Origin: Oscillospiraceae bacterium | GTDB taxonomy: Bacteria; Bacillota; Clostridia; Oscillospirales; Oscillospiraceae | DNA: 5,605 bases | Reading direction: 5' to 3' | Assembly: GCA_017936205.1 (NCBI GenBank) | Contig: JAGBGB010000233.1 | Coordinates: 1 to 5,605, forward strand | Shown here: positions 1-4,829 of the stretch, piece after piece | Layout: each line of letters starts with the position of its first letter | How positions within the stretch are numbered: the first letter of the stretch is position 1 | Program-made: the position numbers and the translations under genes | Notes under the pieces: generated by a model | Told to the model about the DNA's origin: nothing | What the model saw: only the letters and a program-made list of their open reading frames with translations | Databases searched by the model: none

Positions 1-93
1 CTGCAGATCCCTGTGAAGTATATCGGTGTGGGAGAACAGATCGATGATCTGATGCCCTTCGATGCAAAGTCCTTTGTAGATGCCCTGATTTGA
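1..93 (+). CDS. ftsY: Signal recognition particle receptor FtsY, C-terminal end (partial)
   Basis: The first 30 codons of the window, ending in TGA at 91-93, are the C-terminus of a longer gene whose start lies upstream. The residues contain [18 protein letters not shown] followed by KSFVDALI. This is the classic end of FtsY, the SRP receptor GTPase: the G5-region loop (IGVGE) and the closing helix that ends in F-x-ALF/I. The paralogous Ffh has a similar stretch but continues into an M domain, whereas this protein stops here as FtsY does. FtsY docks SRP-ribosome complexes at the membrane and hydrolyses GTP together with Ffh. The next gene starts 10 bases downstream and its ribosome binding site overlaps this stop codon, which suggests co-transcription. 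Confidence 0.88.
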   Translation: MQIPVKYIGVGEQIDDLMPFDAKSFVDALI

Positions 94-103
94 GGTAGAA
101 AAG

Positions 104-817
104 ATGAGAATTGACGGCAGAGCAGCGGACGAGATCCGTAAGGTTAAAATTACTCTTGGCTTCTCTAAATTCGCCGAGGGAAGCTGTTTGATCGAGGTTG
201 GCGATACTATGGTTCTGTGCAATGCTTCGGTAGAGGATCGTGTGCCGCCTCATGTTCAGAGCGGTGGTTGGGTCACGGCAGAGTATTCCATGCTTCCTCG
301 TGCCAATCGAGAGCGAAGCAAGCGAGATGTTTCTAAGTTGAAGCTGTCTCCTCGTAGTGCAGAGATCCAGCGGCTTATTGGTCGCAGCCTCCGTAGTGCG
401 GTGGATCTGGAGGCATTAGGAACTCATACCATCACTATTGACTGTGATGTATTACAAGGAGACGGAGGAACCAGAACGGCTTCTGTTACCGGGGGCTTCT
501 TGGCACTTGTGCTGGCTTGTCGGAAGCTTCTGGAGGATGGGAAAATTGAGAAAATGCCTGTCCACACCTTTGTTAGCGGCATCTCAGCAGGTATTGTGCG
601 CAATGAGGCTCTGCTGGATCTGTGCTACGAGGAGGATTCCGGAGCGATGGTAGATCTGAACTGCATTATGACAGCAGACGGTGATATCATTGAGCTACAG
701 GGCACGGGGGAAGGTCGCCCCTTTACTATGGAAGAACAGAGAAAGCTGTTGAATCTGTGCCGCAAGGGGAATATGCTCCTGACCCAGATACAACGCAGAT
801 GCATAGGAGACTTATGA
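104..817 (+). CDS. rph: Ribonuclease PH (tRNA nucleotidyltransferase)
   Basis: This 237-residue protein matches the usual RNase PH length of about 240. RNase PH is a phosphorolytic 3'-to-5' exoribonuclease that forms hexameric rings and trims tRNA precursor 3' ends, using phosphate and releasing nucleoside diphosphates. Family landmarks are present in order: MRIDGRAADEIRKV at the N-terminus, GDTMVLCNASVEDRVPP (33-49), GWVTAEYSMLPRAN (55-68), EIQRLIGRSLR (87-97), the phosphate-site motif QGDGGTR (118-124), LLDLCYEED with the presumed catalytic or metal acidic residues D172 and D178, and the QGTGEG motif (199-204). The basic residue R90 corresponds to the family tRNA-binding arginine. The start at 104 is supported by GAGGT at 92-96 with a 7-base spacer. 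The stop codon TGA (815-817) overlaps the start region of the next gene, so translational coupling is likely. No truncation or missing key residue is seen. Confidence 0.97.
   Translation: MRIDGRAADEIRKVKITLGFSKFAEGSCLIEVGDTMVLCNASVEDRVPPHVQSGGWVTAEYSMLPRANRERSKRDVSKLKLSPRSAEIQRLIGRSLRSAVDLEALGTHTITIDCDVLQGDGGTRTASVTGGFLALVLACRKLLEDGKIEKMPVHTFVSGISAGIVRNEALLDLCYEEDSGAMVDLNCIMTADGDIIELQGTGEGRPFTMEEQRKLLNLCRKGNMLLTQIQRRCIGDL
805..810 (+). promoter_or_regulatory. Ribosome binding site deciding the rdgB start
   Basis: AGGAGA lies inside the last codons of rph. It is only 3 bases from the ATG at 814 but 6 bases from the ATG at 817. The second ATG therefore has the better spacing and gives the family-typical N-terminus MKLVLASNN. 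The in-frame ATG at 757 is deep inside rph and has no such site. Confidence 0.7.
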
Positions 818-1416
818 TGAAGTTGGTATTAGCCAGTAATAACGCCCACAAGCTGGAGGAAATTGGGAAGATTATGTCTGACCTTGGCATGGAGGTTGTT
901 CCTCAGAAGGACATCGGGGGTTTTATAGAGCCTGATGAAACCGGAGAGACCTTTGAGGAGAACTCCTACATCAAAGCAAAGGCCGTGATGGATGCTTGTG
1001 GTCTTCCTACCATTGCGGATGATTCCGGCTTGATGGTGGATGCGTTAGGCGGTGCTCCCGGTGTTTACTCCGCTCGCTATGGCGGAGAGCAGAATCACAC
1101 GGACAGGGATCGTTTAGAGTACCTGCTGTCTCAGATGGAAGCTGTTCCGGAGGGGAAGCGGGATGCAAGGTTCGTAACTGTTATTACTATGCTTATGCCT
1201 GATGGGCAGAAGATCGTTGCCCGTGGCGAATGCCCCGGTAGGATCTTATTTGTACCACAGGGGGAGAATGGCTTCGGCTATGATCCTATATTCTATTGCC
1301 CTGAGGCAGGCTGCAGCTTCGCTCAGCTTTCCCCTCAGGAGAAGAATCGAATTTCTCACCGAGCAAGAGCTCTTAAGGTGTTTGTTGAAAAGATCAAAGA
1401 GGTGAAGGAACTATGA
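817..1416 (+). CDS. rdgB: Non-canonical purine NTP pyrophosphatase (RdgB/HAM1 family)
   Basis: A 199-residue protein is obtained from the start at 817, matching the usual length of about 195-205. RdgB/HAM1 enzymes hydrolyse dITP, dXTP/XTP and ITP to the monophosphate and pyrophosphate, which keeps deaminated purines out of DNA and RNA. Visible motifs are SNNxHKxxE (7-15) for triphosphate binding, GETFEENSYIKAKA (43-56), the metal/catalytic ADDSG (67-71) with GGAPGVYSARYGG (78-90), NGFGYDPIF (151-159) for base recognition, and NRISHRARAL (177-186). An ATG one codon upstream (814) forms an ATGA overlap with the rph stop, but the ribosome binding site at 805-810 favours 817. The rph-rdgB pairing is common in Firmicutes, so co-expression with tRNA processing is expected. 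All expected core residues are present. Confidence 0.96.
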   Translation: MKLVLASNNAHKLEEIGKIMSDLGMEVVPQKDIGGFIEPDETGETFEENSYIKAKAVMDACGLPTIADDSGLMVDALGGAPGVYSARYGGEQNHTDRDRLEYLLSQMEAVPEGKRDARFVTVITMLMPDGQKIVARGECPGRILFVPQGENGFGYDPIFYCPEAGCSFAQLSPQEKNRISHRARALKVFVEKIKEVKEL

Positions 1417-1859
1417 TTACCAGTAAACAGCGTGCAGATCTTCGCAGTCAAGCCAATACTCTGGAAACGACTCTGATGGTCGGTAAGGGTGGCGTGACCG
1501 AGAGTGTCATTGCCGAGGCAATGACCCAGATGGAAGCAAGAGAATTGGTCAAGGGGCGTGTCCTTGAGGCTGCTCTGCTTTCTGCTCGTGAGGTCTGCGA
1601 TGCAATTTGTGAGGCCACCGGCTGCGAGGGGATTCAGTGTGTTGGCTCAAAGTTCGTTATTTATAAGCGTTCAGAGAAGAAGGCGCAGGAAGCCGCACGA
1701 CTGGCTCGTGAGCTGAAGAAAAAGAAGGCAAACCCGGTGCGTCGTGGCGCACAGGAGCGCAGAAGGAAAGCCAAGGAAGAGCGAGAGAAGCGGAATGAAT
1801 ACTTCAGACAGTCTGCTATCTCTGCTGCCATTGAGAAGAGAAGAAGTCAACAGGATTGA
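1413..1859 (+). CDS. yhbY: YhbY-type CRM-domain RNA-binding protein with basic C-terminal extension
   Basis: Residues 1-88 of this 148-residue protein form a CRS1/YhbY (CRM) domain. It starts MITSKQRADLRSQA and carries the diagnostic GKGG loop (24-27), then TESVIAEAMTQMEARELVKGRVL, and ends at SKFVIYKRS (79-87). Family members bind pre-50S ribosomal particles and act in subunit assembly. Stand-alone bacterial YhbY proteins are usually about 95-105 residues. Here residues 88-148 add a strongly charged tail rich in K, R and E (for example ELKKKK and QERRRKAKEER) that is predicted to be helical and could give extra rRNA contact. The ATG at 1413 overlaps the rdgB stop as ATGA, and AGAGGTG at 1398-1404 lies 8 bases upstream. 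The domain call is firm. The role of the tail is inference. Confidence 0.92.
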   Translation: MITSKQRADLRSQANTLETTLMVGKGGVTESVIAEAMTQMEARELVKGRVLEAALLSAREVCDAICEATGCEGIQCVGSKFVIYKRSEKKAQEAARLARELKKKKANPVRRGAQERRRKAKEEREKRNEYFRQSAISAAIEKRRSQQD

Positions 1860-1860
1860 A

Positions 1861-1880
1861 CCCTGACAATAGGGACAGGG
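1861..1880 (+). other. Short inverted repeat abutting the nadD/yqeK ribosome binding site
   Basis: CCCTG (1861-1865) can pair with CAGGG (1876-1880). The same CCCT can instead pair with AGGG at 1871-1874. The stem ends directly against the AAGGAG ribosome binding site (1881-1886). The stem is only 4-5 base pairs with no T-run, so it is not a terminator. At most it could modulate access to the nadD/yqeK start. Confidence 0.2.
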
Positions 1881-1894
1881 AAGGAGTGTGAGTA

Positions 1895-3076
1895 ATGGCA
1901 AAGATCGGAATATTCGGCGGTAGCTTTAATCCTCCTCATGAGGGACATATTCTGGCAGTGAAGGAATTCCGGCAGCAGCTTGGACTGGATCAAGTTCTTG
2001 TGATCCCTGCAGGGGACCCTCCCCATAAGACCCTGACGGATAATTCACCGACCTCTATGCAACGTTTAGAAATGACTCGTCTTGCAGTACGAGATCTGTG
2101 TAATGTCCGGGTTCTGGATATAGAGATCTGTCGTCCCGGCAGAAGCTATACTGCGGATACCATTGAGATCCTGCGAGAAAGCTATCCCGAGGATGAATTG
2201 TACCTGCTTATGGGGACAGATATGTTTTATTCCTTCGGCTCATGGTATCAACCGGAGCGGATCACGAAAGAAGTGACGATTGCTGTTGCGCATAGGGATC
2301 TGGATTCCGCAGCGAAGTTAGAGGCTTGCGCAGCGTCGCTTCGACAGGAGCTGGGAGCAAGGATCGCTTTTGTTGAGAATCACTACCTTCCCCATTCCTC
2401 TACATCTGTTCGAGCAATGATTCCATTTCAATGTGGTGACCTCTATCTGGCACCACAGGTTTTGGACTATATCCGTGCACAAGGGCTATACTATGCAGGA
2501 CGAGATCTGAGGGGTCTACCCTTTGAGGAGCTTTGCCGAGTGTCTCTGAGCTTACACAAGCCTAAGCGTGTGAATCATGTGAAGGGCTGTAGTGACACGG
2601 CAGCAGCCTTGGCACAGCACTATGGCGCTGATGTGGAGGAAGCACGGAGAGCGGGGATTCTCCATGATATTACCAAAGCTTTAAATGCAACAGAACAGTT
2701 GCAATTGTGCGAAAAATATGCTATGATATTGGATAACTTTGAGCAGGAGCATCCAAAGCTTCTGCATGCAAAGACAGGCGCAGTGATCGCCCAACAGGTA
2801 TTTGGTGAAAGCGAGGCTGTATGTCAAGCAATCAAATGGCATACTACCGGCAGAGATCAAATGTCATTATTGGATAAGATCGTGTATTTGGCTGACTATA
2901 TGGAGCCTAATCGAGATCTGGAGGGGATCGAGGAGTTGCGGAACCTGACATGGACGGATCTGGATGCTGCTCTTATGATGGGACTGCGAATGTCCATCCG
3001 ACATGTATCCTCTCACGGGGCGAAGGTAGATCCACATTCTGCTGCAGCACTGCGTTTTTTACAGGAAAGGAAGTAA
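1895..3076 (+). CDS. nadD: Fused nicotinate-nucleotide adenylyltransferase (NadD) and HD-domain Ap4A hydrolase-family protein (YqeK)
   Basis: This 393-residue two-domain protein has no stop or frameshift between its halves. Residues 1-200 are NadD, which makes NaAD from NaMN and ATP in NAD synthesis. The nucleotidyltransferase motif GGSFNPPHEGH (8-18) holds the HxGH pair H15 and H18. IPAGDPPHK (37-45), MGTDMFYSFGSW (106-117) and SSTSVR (168-173) complete the ATP site. Residues 205-393 are YqeK, an HD-superfamily metal enzyme whose family hydrolyses Ap4A symmetrically to ADP. Likely metal ligands are H228 (RVNHVKG), H257-D258 (LHDITK), H291 (LLHAKTGA), H316 (KWHTTGR) and D334 (YLADYMEPNRD). 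Separate nadD and yqeK genes are usually neighbours in Firmicutes. Here they are one frame, so equal dosage is enforced. The start is supported by AAGGAG (1881-1886), 8 bases upstream. Both active sites look intact. yqeK would be the second symbol. Confidence 0.95.
   Translation: MAKIGIFGGSFNPPHEGHILAVKEFRQQLGLDQVLVIPAGDPPHKTLTDNSPTSMQRLEMTRLAVRDLCNVRVLDIEICRPGRSYTADTIEILRESYPEDELYLLMGTDMFYSFGSWYQPERITKEVTIAVAHRDLDSAAKLEACAASLRQELGARIAFVENHYLPHSSTSVRAMIPFQCGDLYLAPQVLDYIRAQGLYYAGRDLRGLPFEELCRVSLSLHKPKRVNHVKGCSDTAAALAQHYGADVEEARRAGILHDITKALNATEQLQLCEKYAMILDNFEQEHPKLLHAKTGAVIAQQVFGESEAVCQAIKWHTTGRDQMSLLDKIVYLADYMEPNRDLEGIEELRNLTWTDLDAALMMGLRMSIRHVSSHGAKVDPHSAAALRFLQERK
2699..2727 (+). promoter_or_regulatory. 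Candidate internal sigma-A promoter within the yqeK part
   Basis: TTGCAA (2699-2704, 4 of 6 to TTGACA) is followed by exactly 17 bases and TATGAT (2722-2727, 5 of 6 to TATAAT). A TG one base upstream of the -10 makes it TGCTATGAT, an extended -10. The local stretch is more AT-rich than its surroundings. Transcription would start near 2734, about 350 bases before the LCP start, and could supply LCP, rsfS and leuS independently of the upstream genes. It lies in coding sequence (codons around EKYAMILD), so chance similarity is possible. Confidence 0.35.
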
Positions 3077-3080
3077 ACCC

Positions 3081-4439
3081 ATGAACCATCGATTTGATGA
3101 CAGCGGCACTTTCTCCACCGGAGAAGAAATGGGAAAAAACACTCAGCCTGCAGCCGCTGACGACGGGGGGAAGATCTCTGCAGGGCTACGAGCTAAGACT
3201 TTGTTTGTTCTGTCTGTGCTCGTATTTATCTTTGCAGTGGTCATGTGCTTGAGCTTGATCAAACAGAGTGGAGAGTTGGAGCCGATTCCCACGATAGCAA
3301 GCGATGTTCACCCCATTGAATATGAAGTAAATGTGCCACCCACACAGCCCATTACACAGGGAGAGGACGATACGTACCAGCTGGAACTGAAGGCTCCTGC
3401 GAGTGCCTATGATTCCCCTTTGATCAGCATTCTGCTTCTGGGTGTAGAGGGGGACAAGAATGATACACAGATCCTGTGCAGTGTTAATCTCTCTGAGCGG
3501 AGCCTATCCCTGCTTAGTATTCCGAGAGATACTTATATTGCCGGTGATTATGAAACTCCGAAGGCGAAGGAGGTATATGCTTCCTTTGCAGAGGATCTCC
3601 GCATTGATGCAGTCCTCGAATCTGTCAGAGGCATGTTTGGTTTTGCGCCGGACTATTATTTCGTACTGGACGAAGCTACTCTGTCTCAGATGGTGACTAT
3701 GGCAGGGGGCGTATCCTTCCATGTGCCGGATAGCCCGGATTATCACGGCTTGAAGTCCGGACTGCAGACCCTGGACGGAAAGAATGCTTTTGAGCTGTTC
3801 CGCTTTAAGAATAGCTGGAAGGATGTTGAAACAGATCCTGCTCGGGTACAACGGAACTTCCTCATGACATTGTTCAGCCGTCTGTTGGAGGATAGAAGTA
3901 AGATCTCTGAGAACTGTGTGAAGTTGACCGAGGTTGCGAAAACAGACCTTACTGCAGGAGAACTTGCTTATATTGCATACCTCTTGGAAGAATATGATTT
4001 CAACTCTGCATTTAGTCGTGCTCTTCCCGGTAAGGCAAAGGAGATCGGCAAGGGAACTTATTACGAGATTGATCCCGAGTCTGCGGTAGATATGCTCAAC
4101 GAGCACTTTAATCCTCTTAAGAAAGAGCTTACTGTTTTTACTGTGAACTTCCGTCAGGAACAGGGCGCAAGCGGGGAGGGAGAGTTTAGTGATTACGGTC
4201 ATTCTTCCAGTACCACGGTCGCACCTTCTTCAGATGATAACTCTGAGGATAATAACGGGGATCCTGATAATGAGGATGAGACAGATCCCACCGATGATAG
4301 CACCGAAACGGAGAATACAGAAGAAACAGAATCTTCAGAAGCAACGGAGCCCCCAACGGAGGAGGAACCTACAACAGAATTAACGCAAGCCCCTGAGGAA
4401 ACCCAAGATACGGGATCTAACGAAACTCAGACACCCTAA
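3081..4439 (+). CDS. Divergent LytR-CpsA-Psr (LCP) family membrane protein with acidic Thr/Glu-rich tail
   Basis: This is a 452-residue protein. Residues 1-38 are a polar cytoplasmic segment, 40-60 are one hydrophobic helix, and the rest should be extracellular (type II topology). The LCP domain spans about 115-270, with SILLLGVEGDKNDTQIL (DT at 128-129), SLLSIPRDTYI containing R149 and D150, MAGGVSFHVPD (207-217), LDGKNAFELFRFK (231-243) and D-x-x-R-x-x-R at 252-258. LCP enzymes transfer undecaprenyl-pyrophosphate-linked glycopolymers such as teichoic acids or capsule to peptidoglycan. Two family positions differ: the usual R-x-R appears as R241-F-K243, and the usual RQ after the second arginine as R258-N. 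The usual K-x-N motif after SIPRDT is also not obvious. After R358 there is no Lys or Arg, and the tail is rich in D, E, T, S and P. AAAGGAAG (3066-3073) is the ribosome binding site, inside the end of the preceding gene. An LCP gene between yqeK and rsfS is a recurring clostridial arrangement. The substrate is unknown. Confidence 0.87.
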   Translation: MNHRFDDSGTFSTGEEMGKNTQPAAADDGGKISAGLRAKTLFVLSVLVFIFAVVMCLSLIKQSGELEPIPTIASDVHPIEYEVNVPPTQPITQGEDDTYQLELKAPASAYDSPLISILLLGVEGDKNDTQILCSVNLSERSLSLLSIPRDTYIAGDYETPKAKEVYASFAEDLRIDAVLESVRGMFGFAPDYYFVLDEATLSQMVTMAGGVSFHVPDSPDYHGLKSGLQTLDGKNAFELFRFKNSWKDVETDPARVQRNFLMTLFSRLLEDRSKISENCVKLTEVAKTDLTAGELAYIAYLLEEYDFNSAFSRALPGKAKEIGKGTYYEIDPESAVDMLNEHFNPLKKELTVFTVNFRQEQGASGEGEFSDYGHSSSTTVAPSSDDNSEDNNGDPDNEDETDPTDDSTETENTEETESSEATEPPTEEEPTTELTQAPEETQDTGSNETQTP

Positions 4440-4463
4440 TCCAAACGAAAAGGAGAGATTTGC

Positions 4464-4829
4464 ATGAATACACCGAAAGAAATTGCTATGCGAGCCGCAA
4501 AAGCCCTTGATGACAAGAAAGGTATTGGCATCAAACTGCTTGAAGTAACAGATGTTACCAGTATTGCAGACTACTTCCTGATTTGTACCGGTAGCTCTAA
4601 TACCCATGTTAAGACCCTCTGTGATTGTGTTGAGGCAGAGGTTCAGGATGAATTGGGCGAAACCCTGCTCCATCGTGAGGGGCATCGGGGTGGCACTTGG
4701 GTACTACTGGATTTCGGCTGTCTGGTCGTCCATGTATTTACCAACGAGACTCGTGAATTTTATGATCTTGAGCGTCTGTGGAATGACGCTGTTGAAATCC
4801 CTGTTAATTTTGAGGTGAATGAAGAATGA
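4464..4829 (+). CDS. rsfS: Ribosomal silencing factor RsfS (RsfA/Iojap family)
   Basis: This 121-residue protein has the usual family size of 105-125. RsfS binds uL14 on the 50S subunit and blocks joining with 30S, which lowers translation in starvation or stationary phase. Recognisable motifs are [15 protein letters not shown] (35-49), the [15 protein letters not shown] segment (71-85), [19 protein letters not shown] (88-106) and the short acidic C-terminus. One position is unusual: the family commonly has Asp in D-x-G-D-V-V-V-H, while here it is Cys (C86 in DFGCLVVH). AGGAG at 4451-4455 lies 8 bases from the ATG. The stop codon TGA (4827-4829) overlaps the leuS start. The nadD-yqeK-LCP-rsfS-leuS order supports the assignment and links ribosome silencing with tRNA charging. 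Confidence 0.96.
   Translation: MNTPKEIAMRAAKALDDKKGIGIKLLEVTDVTSIADYFLICTGSSNTHVKTLCDCVEAEVQDELGETLLHREGHRGGTWVLLDFGCLVVHVFTNETREFYDLERLWNDAVEIPVNFEVNEE
4812..4818 (+). promoter_or_regulatory. leuS ribosome binding site inside rsfS; no room for a T-box leader
   Basis: GAGGTGA lies 7 bases before the leuS ATG at 4826 and is within the last codons of rsfS. The ATGA overlap leaves no leader, so the T-box tRNA-sensing leader found upstream of many clostridial leuS genes cannot be present immediately upstream. Confidence 0.7.

Noticed and set aside
757..816. Longer N-terminus for rdgB starting at 757
   Set aside because: It would add 20 residues (MPQGEYAP...) without family similarity, inside conserved rph codons. 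The ribosome binding site at 805-810 fits the start at 817.
1671..1901. Minus-strand open frame opposite yhbY
   Set aside because: It is the antisense of the K/R/E-rich YhbY tail, which gives an artificial Leu/Ser-rich translation with no support.
3504..4202. Long open frame on the minus strand (232 codons)
   Set aside because: It lies entirely antisense to the LCP gene, whose protein has clear family motifs. The minus-strand translation shows no recognisable domain, and its existence follows from codon bias on the other strand.
4187..4436. Tandem DNA repeat in the LCP tail
   Set aside because: The stretch is compositionally simple (many GAG/GAA/ACA/GAT codons), but I could not find a regular repeat unit. 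It is low complexity rather than a true tandem array.
4440..4463. Possible terminator between the LCP gene and rsfS
   Set aside because: The 24-base gap contains only an A-rich stretch and the AGGAG site. There is no stem-loop or T-run.
4737..4766. Promoter-like TTTACC-N18-TATGAT upstream of leuS
   Set aside because: The -35 matches only 4 of 6, there is no extended -10, and the sequence encodes conserved RsfS residues ([12 protein letters not shown]). This is more likely coincidence, though a mapped 5' end near 4773 would revive it.
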